Positions 22,901-35,707 of a DNA stretch of 64,000 nt are shown piece after piece. Position numbers and translations under genes: made by a program. The notes under the pieces are model-generated. The model searched no databases and was not told where the DNA came from. It was given only the letters and a program-made list of their open reading frames with translations. The first letter of the stretch is position 1. Every line of letters begins with the position of its first letter. Source of the stretch: Tridacna crocea (lineage: Eukaryota; Mollusca; Bivalvia; Cardiida; Cardiidae); NCBI GenBank assembly GCA_943736015.1, contig OX031068.1:28652296-28716295 (forward strand), read 5' to 3'.

Positions 22901-25033
22901 GAAATAATAAGAAATAATGAATTTTATAGTTTCTAAGTTTGTTTCCATACTGGGCCCCCGCCATTCGGGGCCTTAGAAATAGGTGGGTGCCTTCACATCT
23001 GTTGCTTAAGGGTGGTAAGAGTCCCCAGAAACAGAGGAGACCAATATGGAGCATCACCCATCTCCACCAGCTCTTCTTTGGTATAGTTGTCTATCTATCT
23101 GTTCTCCTGACTGTGTGTTAGGGCGCCTGTCTTTAAAAAGTGGAAGGGGTATAGTAGAATTGCCCTGGCTATCTGTCCACCTGTCTGTAGACACAAATTT
23201 GCTGTGCAATATACTCTTTATGTTACATGTCATGGAAAAAGGGGGCTTGATTTATAGTTTCTTTGTTTTCATTTATTGAATGGCCATGTAAGGGAAAAAG
23301 AAGACTTAATGTACAATTTTGGTCCTCTTATGTTTTATCTACCTGCTTGCTATAAAAAGGAAAAAAAAAGCAAAGGAGAAAAAAAATCTATTAAGTCATG
23401 TAAAAGAAAAGAGAAGAAAAAAAAAAGGGAAAAAAATGATAAAATGATAAAAAAATAAAGAAATAATAAATAATGAATCATATAGTTTTTAAGTTTGTTT
23501 CCATGCTGGGCCCCTGCCACTCGGGGCCTAAGAAATAGGTGGCTGCCTTCACCTCTGTGGCATATGGATGGTAAGAGTCCCCAGAAACAGAGGAGACGGA
23601 TATAGAGCATCACTCTTCTCCACCAGCTCTTCTTTGGTATAGTTGTCCATCTGTCAGGGCACTCGTCTTAAAAAAGTGGAGGAGGGGTATATTGAAATTG
23701 CCTTGGTTGTCTGTCTGTCCATCTGTAGGCACATTGTGGACCTCATATGTTTTATCATACCAGTTGCTATTAACAAAACAACAAAAAACAGAAAAAAAGA
23801 CACAAAAATATACATAATATATCTAAAACAAGTACAAAAAGATTGAAATATTTTACATAAAAGAGAAAAAGAAGTATAAAAAAAAGGAAGTAATAATAAT
23901 AAAAAAGAGATAATAAGAAATAATGAATTTCATAGTTTCTAAGTTTGTTACCATAGTGGGACGCTGCCATTCGGGGCCTTAGAAATAGGTTGCTGCCTTC
24001 ACCTCTGTGGCATATGGGTGGTAAGAGTCCCCAGAAACAGAGGAGACCCATATAAAGCATCACCCTTCTCCACCAGCTCTTCTTTGGTATATTTGTCTGT
24101 CTATCTGTTCACCTGACCGTCTGTTAGGGCCCCTGTCTTTAAAAAGTAGAGGGGGTATAGTAGAATTGCCCTGGCTATCTGTCCAACTGTCTGAAGACAC
24201 AAATTTGCTGTGCAATATACTCTATATATTACATGTCATGGAAAAGGGGGGCTTAATTTATAGTTTCTTTGTTTTCATTTTATGTAAAAGAAAAAAGAAT
24301 TAAAAAAATGGAAAACAAATGATAAAAAATAAAGAAATAAAAAATAATGAATCATATAGTTTTTAAGTTTGTTTCCATGCTGGGCCCCTGCCTCTCGGGG
24401 CCTAAGAAATAGGTGGCTGCCTTCGCCTCTGTGGCATATGGATGGTAAGAGTCCCCAGAAAGAGAGGAGACCGATAAAGAGCATTACTCTTCTCCACCAG
24501 CTCTTCTTTGGTATAGTTGTCCATCTGTCAGGGCACCCGTCTTAAAAAAGTGGAAGAGGGGTATATTGAAATCACTTTGGTTGTCTGTCCGTCCATCTGT
24601 AGGCACATTGTGGACCTCATATGTTTTATACTGGTTGCTATTAACAAAACAACAAAAAACAGCAAAAAAGGCCAAAAAAAATATACAAAATATATCTAAA
24701 AAAAGTACAAAAAGATTGAAATATTTTACAGAAAAGAAAAACAAAAGTAAAAAAAAAAAATTACAATAAAAAAGAAATTATAAGAAATAATGAATTTTAT
24801 AGTTTCTAAGTTTGTTTCCATACAGGGCCCCTGCCATTCGGGGCCTTAGAAATAGGTGGCTGCCTTCACCTCTGTGGCATAAGGGTGGTAAGAGTCCCCA
24901 GAAACAGAGGAGACCGATATAGAGCATTACTCTTCTCCACTAGCTCTTCTTTGGTATAGTTGTCCATCTGTCAGGGCACCCGTCTTAAAAAAGTGGAGGA
25001 GGGGTGTATTGAAATTGCCTTGGTTGTCTGTCC

Positions 25034-25530
25034 CCGTGGGGTCCCGGGGGTTTTTTACTTTATAGAATAGGACCTCGGCCTTTCTCTATGGCATGTCGTA
25101 GAAGGCGACTAAAATTAGAGACAAACGGCTGCTTTCCTCGTAATTCGAAGGATTGCAGCAGGCTGAGAATCTTATTCCAAATTTTTTTTTTTTTTTTTTT
25201 TTTCTTGATGTAAATAGGGTTTGGAATGGGAATCAGTTGGCCTGTGGGACCCCGTGTGGTTTAATCGGGGGTATAAGAATAAACCACTGCAGTCCCGCGA
25301 TCGTCACATCTGCCATTTCATCTGGCGGAACAAAAGTGACAGCATGCATGTCGTAAAAGGCGACAAAAGGGGCATCATTTTGTGTTTCATCCATTCCTCA
25401 TTTATCATGTTTGTCTAATGTTGTTGCACATGTATGTTATTTTCACCTCGCATTATTGTTTACTAAGTAAGTGCGCCCAATATGACCCAAGTTGTCGACG
25501 GGCCATAAAACACTATTCATTCTATTCATT
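25034..25530 (+). mobile_element. Full-length dimeric SINE with 15-bp target duplication
   Basis: Flanked by CTTGGTTGTCTGTCC at 25019-25033 and 25531-25545, both within satellite sequence. First monomer starts 'CCGTGGGGTCCCGGGGG' and ends around a poly-T tract and 'GTGTGGTTTAATCGGGGG'; second starts 'CACTGCAGTCCCGCGATCG'. Both monomers contain GCATGTCGTARAAGGCGAC. The 3' end 'GTCGACGGGCCATAAAACAC' is followed by an irregular (ATTC)n tail. Confidence 0.9.
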
Positions 25531-28500
25531 CTTGGTTGTCTGTCCGTCCATCTGTAGGCACATTGTGGACCTCATATGTTTTATCATACTGTTTGCTATT
25601 AACAAAACAATAAAAAACAGCAAAAAACACAAAAAAATATACAAAATATAATTTAAAAAAGTACAAAAAGATTGAAATATTTTACATAAAAGAAAAACAA
25701 AAGTAAAAAAAAAAATAACAATAAAAAAGAAATTATAAGAAATAATGAATTTTATAGTTTCTAAGTTTGTTTCCATACTGGGCCCCTGCCATTTGGGGCC
25801 TTAGAAATAGGTGGCTGCCTTCACCTCTGTGGCATAAGGGTGGTAAGAGTCCCCAGAAACAGAGGAGACCGATATGGAGCATCACCCATCTCCACCAGCT
25901 CTTCTTTGGTATATTTGTCTGTCTATCTGTTCGCCTGACTGTGTGTTAGGGCGCCTGTCTTTAAAAAGTGGAGGGGGAATACTAGAATTGTCCCGGCTAT
26001 CTATCCACCTGTCTGTAGACACAAATTTGCTGTGCAATATACTCTATATATTACATGTCATGGAAAAAGGGGGCTTGATTTGTAGTTTCTTTGTTTTCAT
26101 TTAATGAATGCCTATGTAAGGGAAAAAGAAGACTTAATGTACAATCCCATTTTGGACCTCTCATGTTTTATCTACCTGCTTGCTATAAAAAGGAAATAAA
26201 GCAAAGGAGAAAAAATATATATATAAAAAGTACAAAAATACTGAGATATTTTATGTAAAAGAAAAAAGAAGTAAAAAAAAGGGAAAAAATGATAAAAACT
26301 AAAGAAATAATAAATAATTAATCATATAGTTTTTAAGTTTGTTTCCATGCTGGGCCCCTGCCACTCGGGGCCTGAGAAATAGGTGGCTGCCTTTGCCTCT
26401 GTGGCATATGGATGGTAAGAGTCCCCAGAAACAGAGGAGACGGATATAGAGCATCACTCTTCTCCACCAGGTCTTCTTTGGTATAGTTGTCCATCTGTCA
26501 GGCCTAGGCACCCGTCTTAAAAAAGTGGAGGAGGGGTATATCGAAATCACTTTGGTTGTCTGTCCATCCGTCTGTAGGCACATTGTGGACCTCATATGTT
26601 TTATCATACTGGTTGCTATTAAGAAAACAACAAAAAACAGCAAAAAAGACCAAAAAAAAATACAAAATATAATTAAAAAAAGTACAAAAAGATTGAAATA
26701 TTTTACATAAAAGAAAAACAAAAGGAGAAAAAAAATAATAACAATAAAAAAGAAATAATAAGAAATAATGAATTTTATAGTTTCTAAGTTTGTTTCCATA
26801 CTGGGCCCCCGCCATTCGGAGCCTTAGAAATAGGTGGGTGCCTTCACATCTGTTGCTTAAGGGTGGTAAGAGTCCCCAGAAACAGAGGAGACCGATATGG
26901 AGCATCACCCATCTCCACCAGCTCTTCTTTGGTATAGTTGTCTGTCTATCTGTTCTCCTGACTGTCTGTTAGGGCGCCTGTCTTTAAAAAGTGGAAGGGG
27001 TATAGTAGAATTGCCCTGGCTATCTGTCCACCCGTCTGTAGACACAAATTTGCTGTGCAATATACTCTATATGTTACATGTCATGGAAAAAGGGGGCTTG
27101 ATTTATAGTTTCTTTGTTTTCATTTAATGAATGGCCATGTAAGGGAAAAAGAAGACTTAATGTACAATCCCATTTTGGTCCTCTTATGTTTTATCTACCT
27201 GCTTGCTATAAAAAGGGAAAAAAAAGCAAAGGAGAAAAAAAATCTATAAAGTATATATATATAAAAAAGTACAAAAATACTGAGATATTTCATGTAAAAG
27301 AAAAGCAAAGAAAAAAAAGGGAAAAAAATGATAAAATTGTAAAAAATAAAGAAATAATAAATAATGAATCATATAGTTTTTAAGTTTGTTTCCATGCTGG
27401 GCCCCTGCCACTCGGGGCCTAAGAAATAGGTGGCTGCCTTCACCTCTGTGGCATATGGATGGTAAAAGTCCCCAGAAACAGAGGAGACCGATGTAGAGCA
27501 TCACTCTTCTCCACCAGCTCTTCTTTGGTATAGTTGTCCATCTGTCAGGGCACCCATCTTAAAAAAGTGGAGGAGGGGTATATTGAAATTGCCTTGTCTG
27601 TCCGTCCATCTGTAGGCACATTGTGGACCTCATATGTTTTATCATACTGGTTGCTATTAACAAAACAACAAAAAACAGAAAAAAAGACACAAAAATATAC
27701 AAAATATATCTAAAAAAAAGTACAAAAAGATTGAAATATTTTACGTAAAAGAAAAATAAAAGGATAAAAAAAATAATAATAATAAAAAAGAAATAATAAG
27801 ATAATGAATTTTATAGTTTCTAAGTTTGTTTCCATACTGGGCCCCTGCCATTCGGGGCCAAAGAAATAGGTGGCTGCCTTCACCTCTGTGGCATAAGGGT
27901 GGTAAGAGTCCCCAGAAACAGAGGAGACCGATATGGAGCATCACCCATCTTCACCAGCTCTTCTTTGGTATAGTTGTCTGTCTATCTGTTCGCCTGACTG
28001 TCTGTTAGGGCACCTGTCTTTAAAAAGTGGAGGGGTATACTAGAATTGCTATCTGTCCACCCATCTGTAGACACAAATTTGCTGTGCAATATACTCTAAA
28101 TGTTACATGTCATGGAAAAAGGGGGCTTGATTTATAGTTTCTTTGTTTTCATTTAATGAATGGCCATGTAAGGGAAAAAGAAGACTTCATGTACAATCCC
28201 ATTTTGACCTCTTATGTTTTATCTACCTGCTTGCTATAAAAAGAAAAGAAATGCAAAGAAGAAAAGAAATCTATAAAGTATATATATTAAAAAAAGTACA
28301 AAAAGACAGAGATATTTTACGTATGAGAAAATAGAAGTAAAAAAAATGAAAAAAAAAAAAAATAGAAATAGAAATAAAGAAATAATAAATAATGAATCAT
28401 ATAGTTTTTAAGTTTGTTTCCATGCTGGGCCCCTGCCACTCAGGGCCAAAGAAATAGGTGGCTGCCTTCACCTCTGTGGCATATGGATGGTAAGAGTCCC

Positions 28501-28866
28501 CAGAAACAGAGGAGACCGATACAGAGCATCACCCTTCTCCACCAGCTCTTCTTTGGTATAGATGTCTATCTGTCAGGGCACTCGTCTAAAAAAAGTGGAG
28601 GAGGGGTATACTGAAATTGCCTTGGTTGTCTGTCCATCCGTCTATAGGCACATTGTGGACCTCATATGTTTTATCCACAGGTTGCTATTAACAAAACAAC
28701 AAAAAACAGCAAAAAAGACAAAAAAAAGATACAAAATATATCTAAAAAAAGTACAAAAAGATTGAAATATTTTACGTAAAAAAAAAAAAATAAAATAAAA
28801 AAGGAAATAATAAAAAAGAAATAATAAGACATAATATTTTATAGTTTCTGAGTTTGTTTCCATGCT

Positions 28867-29429
28867 ATCTTATCCCATTGGAGACAGGACCTCTTTAATG
28901 GGAGTATCTTATCCCATTGGAGGCTCCAATCTTTATCAATTTTAACCTCATTTCCAAGGAAAAACAATATTATCAGTCTTACCTTTTAATCTAAAACTGT
29001 TGAGTAGGCAGGGAATGCCCAGCCACTCAATATCATATTTTATGCACATTATAAATGACACATATTTCTTTTTCATTTAAAAAAACTTCTTTTTATCAAA
29101 CCAGCATTGAGTTTAAACCTTTTTATCACATTCTTAAATCTTATCATTTAAAACTTTTGAGTATATAGGGATTGCCCTGTAACTCGATAATGCCCTTTAT
29201 GCATTCTTCTTAATTCAATTCTTATCATTTAAAACATTTGAGTATATAGGGATTGCCCTGTAAATCGATGATGCCCTTTATGCATTAAATTTTCTTAATT
29301 CAATTCTTTTATTGTCATTCAAACTTTATTCAGTTTAAACAACTCCACGTTTATCTATCTTTTAACATAGATATGCGCGCTAAATGACCAAAGTTGTCGA
29401 TGCGCCATAAAACAACATTCATTCATTCA
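28867..29429 (+). mobile_element. (ATTC)n-tailed retroposon with 13-bp target duplication
   Basis: Flanked by TTGTTTCCATGCT at 28854-28866 and 29430-29442, splitting a satellite unit. Contains two copies of an ~80-bp segment ('GAGTATATAGGGATTGCCCT') near 29160 and 29230 and ends 'GTCGATGCGCCATAAAACAA' plus (ATTC)n. A 5'-truncated relative is at 58978-59210. Confidence 0.88.
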
Positions 29430-29649
29430 TTGTTTCCATGCTGGGCCCCCTGCCACTTGTTGCCTAAGAAATAGGTCGCCACTCAGGGCCTTAGAAATAG
29501 AATTGCCTTGGCTGTCTGTCTGTCCGTCTGTCAGTAGACTTATATTTGCCCAGCGAGATACTCTAACAGTATTTCAGGTGCTGAATTCATACTTATACAG
29601 TCTGTTTGCCCATCCATCTGCCCAGACTTATATCTTGTCAGTCTTGATG

Positions 29650-30010
29650 AAAAATTGATGAATCCTCATGCATGTCTACTGTGAACCAACTGCACAGTCA
29701 ATCAAATTTCTAAGCTCACACAATTTAGGTAGACATAAAATAGTCCTAATATAATTATTTAAGGACACTGTTCTATATTTTAATGTAAAAGTTCTTTCCA
29801 TTTTGCTGAGTAGAGTATTACTATACTTATATGACATATTATAATTCTGTGATTTCATCAGCTGGCCAAACCATGAAAAAGATTTATTTATTGAAGTACA
29901 TGTATAACCTTGATCAACTTTCAAAGGTAAAAACATAACCAAATGAATGTGAAAAAGTCTTTGGTGGCATTTCATTTGTGTAATCCTACCTAATATTGGC
30001 ATTGGTAGTA
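29650..30010. other. Stretch without recognised features
   Basis: Unique-looking AT-rich sequence between the two satellites; a minus-strand ORF of 108 residues at 29676-30002 has no recognisable motif. Confidence 0.5.
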
Positions 30011-32690
30011 TTTTCTTTTCAGACTGTCATATGAAAAATAAGACATATAAAGAATGTTGGGCACCAAATCCATTCTTTTCTTACCAAAACAGAACCATTT
30101 CTGATTGTTTAGGGAATTCCCTGAAGACCTGTAATACCAATATTGCACCTTTTATAAGAAATTTGACCTGTATATTACAATAGAATATTGTTCTCAACCA
30201 GTGTACCACTGTTTGAAGATTTTTTTGTAAGAAATCTGTCCAGAAACAAAATATCAGTGTAATATTTTATTGTATATTATGGAATACTGTCCAGAATTGA
30301 TGTATCTGTGTTGGAAATAGCGCATGAATTACTGTATTTTTAGGATTTTTAATAGAATATTGTCTGTAACCAATGTATCACTTCGTAGTATGGTATGAAT
30401 GAGGCCGGTATTTTAGCCTTTTTTTTTTTTTAAATCAGAATACTGTCTGGAGCCGATGTATCAGTGTTTGAAGTAATATATGAGGGTATTTTTAGGATTA
30501 TTTAATAGAATATTGTATCTGTATTGGAAAAAATTCACGTGTGAGATATTTTTAAGGATTTTACAGTGGAATGCTGTCTAGAAATGATATTTCAGTATTG
30601 GAGTAACATATGAATGACGGAATTTTCAGTACTTTTTAGTGAAAGAAATACTGTCTGGTACCAATGTATCAGTGTTTATCAGTGTTTGAAATAACACGTG
30701 TGAGAATATTTTAAGGATTTTTCAGTGGAATACTGTATCTGTGTTGGGTGAATTGAGTGGGTTTTTTTTTTTTTATTTTTCAGTGGAATGCAGTCTAGAA
30801 ATGATGTATCTATACTATATTGGAAGTAACAAATGAATGAAGGAATTTTCAGGATCTTTTAGTGGAATACTGTCTGGAACCGATGTATCGGTGTTTGAAG
30901 CAACATGAATGAGGGAATATTTAGGATTTTTTTAATAGAATTCTGTTTAGAACAGAAGTATGAATTTTTTGTTGGAAGTAACATAATATTTATGAATGAC
31001 AGATGTTTTAGGGCAATACTGTCTGGAACCAATGTATCATGTGTTGAAAGTAAGCTAATTGAATTAGGGAAACTTTTAGGATTTAGTTTAATAGAATACT
31101 GTTTAGAACAGAAGTATAGATTCTTTGTTGGAAGTAACATATGAATGACAGCAATTTTAGGATTTTTTTAAAAGAATTCTGTCAGATACTGACATACCTC
31201 TATTAGCAGAAGTGCATAATAAGAGTATTGGTAGGATTTTTTTTTATAGAATGCTGTCTGAAGCAATATATCTGAAGTAACATGTGATCAAAAGTAAGTT
31301 TTTTATTAAATTTTTATTAGAATGCTGTCTGGAACCAATGTATTGGTGTTTGAAGAAACATATGAGTTAGAATATTTTTAGGATTTTTCAGTTCAATACT
31401 GTATCTGCATTGGGAGAAGTGTATAAACGGGGTTTTTTTTTAAGGATTTTACAGTGGAATGCTGTCTAGAAACGATGTGTCTGTATTGGATGAATTTTGA
31501 GGATTTTTTTTTTATAGAATTCAATTAAGAACTTGTGCATCAGTGTTGGAAGTAACATATGAATGAAGAAATGTTCAGGATTTTTTAAATAGACTACTGC
31601 TTAGAACAGAAGTATCTGTGATGGAAGTAACATAAATGACAATATTTTAAGGATTTTTTAATAGAATAATGCTTAGAACAGAAGTATCTTTATTTGAAGT
31701 AACATGTGAATGAAGGAATTTTCATGATTTTTTAAAAGAATTCTGTGCAGTACCAATGATTGACAATAATTTTAGGATTTTTTTTTAAAGAGAATTCTGT
31801 CCGGTGCAGGATTTTCAGGATTTTTTAGTGGAATACTATCTGGAACCAATGTATCGTGTGTTTGATGTAAGGTATAAATGAGGGAAATTTTAGGATTTTT
31901 TAATAGAATACTGTTTAGAACAGAAGTATCTGTGTTTGAAGTAACATGAATGACAACAATTTTTGGATTTTTTAAAAGAATACTGTCAGATACAGATTTA
32001 GAAGTAGTGCATAATAAGAGTGTTTTTATAGAATGTTGTCTAAACTGATGTGTCATGTGTTGGAAGTAATGTATGAATGAGGAAATTTTTAGGATTTTTT
32101 AATGGAATACTGTTTAGAACAGAAGTTTCCGTGTTGGAAGTAACTCATGAATGAAGGAATTTTCGAGATTTTTTAGTGGTATACTGTCTGGAACAGATGC
32201 ATCATGTGTTTGAAGTTGGGTATAAATAAGGGAAATTGTAGGATTTTTTATTAGAATACTGTTTAGAACAGAACTATCCATGTTGGAAGTAACATATGAA
32301 TGAAGGGGAAATTTCATGATTTTTTAAAAGAATTCTGCCTTGTACCAATGTATCTATTAGAAGTAGTGCATATTATGAGGATTTTTAGGATTTTTTTATA
32401 GAATGCTGTCTGAACCGATGATTTTGTGCTGGAAGTAACATAAGTGAATATAGTTTTTGGCTCCACTGGCTTGAAGGCCAGTGGGCTTATATCATGGCCC
32501 AGGGTCCATCCTGCGTCTGTCTGTTGGGTTGTCTGTCCATGCATGTGTGCGTTAAATTTTATTTCGAATGTCTTTTTCTCTGAAACTACTATCCAATTTT
32601 GATCAAACTTACAAGTAATGTATATTGAGAGTATTTTTAGGATCTTTTATAGAATGCTTTCTGAGCCGATGTATCTGTTTTGAAAGTAAC
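30010..32690. repeat. ~75-bp satellite, roughly 33 diverged units
   Basis: 'GAATACTGTCTGGAACCAAT', 'GTWTTGGAAGTAACATATGAATGA' and 'TTTTAGGATTTTTTAATA' recur at 65-81 bp intervals (for example 30865, 30939, 31012, 31093, 31174, 31249, 31320, 31394). Alternation of 'CTGTCTGGAACC' and 'CTGTTTAGAACAG' units hints at a dimeric order. The ORFs of 93-94 residues here are translations of the repeat. Confidence 0.88.
32452..32600 (+). mobile_element. Helentron-like head fragment inside the 75-bp satellite
   Basis: 'TTTTTGGCTCCACTGGCTTG' with the hairpin CCACTGGCTTGAAGGCCAGTGG, then 'CTTATATCATGGC' and GTCTGTC-rich sequence. Confidence 0.55.
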
Positions 32691-33534
32691 ATTAGTTAGT
32701 TGTCCACTGGCTGAAGGCCAGCTTATGTCATGGCCTGGTGTCCATAGTGTGTCTGTTTGTCCGGTCGCCCTTTCATCCATGCGTTAACTTTTATTTCAAA
32801 CATCTTCTCTGAAACTACTTGGAAGAAAATTTTGTATGTCGTCTAGTATAAAGCCAATTGTACAAGTATTGTAATATTTGGTACATAAAGTTTTGACTTA
32901 TTAGCTAGTGGAGTGATACAGGGCTGTCATAGCCATTTTGTTCTATTAATCTTTTGTAGAGAGTTTACGCCTAAAGTTTAAATATTCAGTACATATACAT
33001 AGCATTAAAGGAGCATTTCTTGCTTAGTTGCACATAAGGTCAAAGATGCCCTTTAAATCACTGTGGCTGAACCTTTGGAGATGTTGGGTAAGTATCGAGC
33101 AACATATAATCATTATTTACCGTATATGTTTAAGTCTTGCACATGGGGTCAAAGATTACCCTGTTCCAAAGGTCTGTTGTCTGATTTTGTTCTATAGTTT
33201 TTTAAAAAACTGTTTTGGCCAAAACTATGTAGATGTTGGTCCAAGGAGTCTAGATAGCAAGTTTTTAGCATCAAAACATAACTATTCGTAGAAGTTGTTC
33301 AAGTCCTGCACATGGGGTCAAGATGACCCTTTCCTTATGGTCTGTTGTTGTAGTTGAGGTTCTATAGTTTCTAAATTCTATCTGGCTGACACTATTGAAA
33401 TTATAGACTTAACATTCTGAATATCTAGTATATAAAATAAAGAGATAATTATTAATCTAAGTTGCTCAAGTTCTGCAAATTAGTTTTTTCCAATGTTTGT
33501 TGTTGTACTTGGGGTTCTCAGAGTTGGTTTTTTT

Positions 33535-33770
33535 TTATACACTGCCAGACTTAACATATATTGGTGTCATCTTCTCTCACTGTCAGTCCTTCCATCTGCC
33601 CGTCCCTTTGTCAGTATGTATGTAGGTCTTTTTCTTTTGAATGCAACTCTACCAACATTTCTTAATGGATTTGGATGAAATTTTCACAGAATGTTTCTTA
33701 TCATGCGACCTATAGCATATTGTCAGGATTTTGTGATGTGGCAGCTGCGTATATTGTGATGATGGCACTC
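33535..33770 (+). mobile_element. Fragment of dispersed element shared with 39825-40062
   Basis: 'GGATTTGGATGAAATTTTCACAGAAT', then 'ATGCGACCTATAGCATATTG' and 'TGTGATGTGGCAGC' match 39955-40040 and resemble units of the 17655-19300 element. Confidence 0.7.
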
Positions 33771-34326
33771 TTGTGTTTAATGTTTTTGGCTGAAACCATG
33801 GACATATTATACGTTATTGTCTTAATATCTAGTATATAGAATAAAAAAAAATATATATTTTCACATTTGTTCAAGTCCTGCACATGGGGTCAAAGATTGC
33901 CCTGTTCCAAAGGTCTGTTTTTGTACATGTACACTGGGGGTTCTATCATTATTTTAATCTTTTTGGCTGAAACTAGAAATGTTAAGTCAAAAACTAAATG
34001 CTAATTAAGTATCTAGCATCAAAAGATACTTATTCATCAAAGTTGTTCAAGTACTGCACAAGGGGTCAAAGATGGTCCCATTCCTAAGGTCTATTGTTGT
34101 ACTTGGGTTTATATACTTTTTTCTTTAAACTTTATGGCTGAAACTATGGGGACGGTAAGGGAAAGCTCCAAATATTAAGTATGTATCATTAAAAATTAAT
34201 TATTCATTATTATTAAGTTGTTCAATTCCTGAACAAGTGTAAAACAATTGGCCCTGTTCTGAAGGTCTTTTGTTGTACATGTAGTTCAAGAAGGTTGTTC
34301 AAGTACTGCACATGGGGTCACAGATG

Positions 34327-34383
34327 TTTTTTTTTTTTTTTTTTTTTTTTTCCTTTTTTTTCTCAACACCCCCCCCCCCCCCC
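34327..34383. repeat. Homopolymer poly-T followed by poly-C
   Basis: About 25 T, a short T-rich segment, then about 16 C. Length is likely unstable and assembly-sensitive. Confidence 0.9.
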
Positions 34384-34639
34384 GGTTTCTGTGAAAGCGC
34401 TGGCGGGGCCATAAGGTTACATTCAGAGACGTTAGGCCACAGCCTGAATATCTAGTGAATAGCATCAAAAGATCAGTATTCATCTAAAAGTTGTTTAAAG
34501 TCTGGCATCCTTGGTCAAAGATGGCCGTGTTTGAAATGTCTGTCGTTGTGCATGTACATGTAGTTCTGTAATTTTAAATAGTTTTAGCATTCTTTATAAT
34601 TATGTCCATCTATCCACTGAGCCCTCTTTTCATATGGGA

Positions 34640-34912
34640 ATCAAGAATAATGGGTCACCGGTTCGATTCCCAGATCTGTTAATTTTTTTCCAAGGATTGA
34701 TGATAATCATTGCTACAGATTCATTCCTCATTCACTGCATATCATTGTTTCAATAATGGTTATGTTGGAAAGCAGCCAGTGACTTGGAAAAATATTGTGA
34801 AGTTTACTGGTAAAAAGAAACTCCTGGAAAGTGTGGATAGGTGCCTGACAGCAGCTATATAAGTGACATAATGATGAAAACTCCATTTTATACCATACAA
34901 TCAATCAAGTAA
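34640..34912 (+). mobile_element. tRNA-derived SINE, degraded head
   Basis: B-box 'CACCGGTTCGATTCCCAG' at about 34658, then the same body as 15285-15515 ('GAAAGCAGCCAGTGACTTGG', 'TACCATACAATCAATCAA'). Confidence 0.7.
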
Positions 34913-35394
34913 GCGTCCATCCATCCTGACAGATAGCTTCTATTTCCAGGTCTGTTGAACTATATAAAGTTCTAATGATTTTATTTAAATCTTCTTGGCT
35001 GAAACTGCAACTGTTTTTGGCCTTAAGTCTTACATTTATGTGCGTAGTATCAAAAGAATGTTCTTGAGTCCTGGATCAAAGATGGCCCTTTTCCAAGGGT
35101 TTGGTGTTGTACACAGTGCTGTTGTTTTTTTTTGCTACATGTATCTTGAATCACGCAGCCAACAGCACTGTAATTTTGTATGTTGCATCAAGGGATGGTC
35201 AGTAAAGTTATTAAAATTGGTCATATGCAATAAAAGGCTGCCATGCCCAGGATAACCATATTTCCAAAAAATAAAAGTTATTATACAAATAACAAAAACT
35301 TCCTCTTAAGCTATTAGGCCTGGTGTGTTGATACTATGTAGCATCACATGGTCTTGTATAACATCATCAAAACAGGTCCTACACATGAGTCAGT

Positions 35395-35707
35395 ACCAGC
35401 CGATACAGCTCAGTAGGTAGAGTGTAGGACTCATGAACACAAATGTTTCGGGTCACTACAGGTTGTGGGTTCAAGTCCCCGGCTGGTCAACTAAAAATTT
35501 ACTAATAGTCTTTTGGATGAGACATTACACCGAGGTCCCTTGTGACGGTGCTATATGCCGAGCACATTAAAGAACCAGGCGAAGCTCTCAGTAGCTTCGA
35601 CCTGCATCCTTGCACTATCCCCAGTAACAACTAACAGTCTTCTGGGGGCGTCGCTCAGATGGGCAACTGGTAGCGACGATAAATAAATGGAAATAACCAA
35701 CTAACCA
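35395..35707 (+). mobile_element. tRNA-derived SINE with 12-bp target duplication
   Basis: Flanked by ACATGAGTCAGT (35383-35394) and ACATGGGTCAGT (35708-35719). Head: A-box 'ATACAGCTCAGTAGGTAGAG', CAT-like loop, a ~25-nt insertion, and B-box 'GGTTGTGGGTTCAAGTCCC'. Tail 'GGGCAACTGGTAGCGACGAT' and AACCAACTAACCAA. A second Met-like head besides that at 13289. Confidence 0.88.

Larger units (their letters stand above)
19930..29650 (+). repeat. Large satellite array, two alternating subunits (~440 and ~450-590 bp)
   Basis: The landmark 'AGTCCCCAGAAACAGAGGAG' (allowing a base or two) occurs near 20231, 20678, 21111, 21556, 21995, 22566, 23020, 23576, 24025, 24452, 24893, 25849, 26420, 26871, 27467, 27908 and 28496. 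Subunit A follows with 'CGTCTTAAAAAAGTGGAGG' and 'GGTTGCTATTAACAAAACAA'; subunit B follows with 'CTGTCTTTAAAAAGTGGAGG' and 'CAAATTTGCTGTGCAATATA'. Early B units are short; later ones carry about 130 bp more ('TGAATGGCCATGTAAGGGAA'). Poly-purine stretches make many overlapping ORFs (up to 166 residues) on both strands; none is a plausible gene. Retroposons interrupt the array at 25034 and 28867, and its last decayed unit runs to about 29650. Confidence 0.93.

Noticed and set aside
19928-28863. Many 60-166-residue ORFs on both strands with shared peptides such as 'WGLLPSICHRGEGSHLFLRP'
   Set aside because: They are frames of the satellite units, on both strands and with frameshifts between units; poly-A stretches give the Phe/Leu/Ile-rich 'membrane' ends.
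30859-31144. Opposed 93- and 79-residue ORFs
   Set aside because: Translations of the 75-bp satellite (75 is divisible by 3, so frames stay open by chance).
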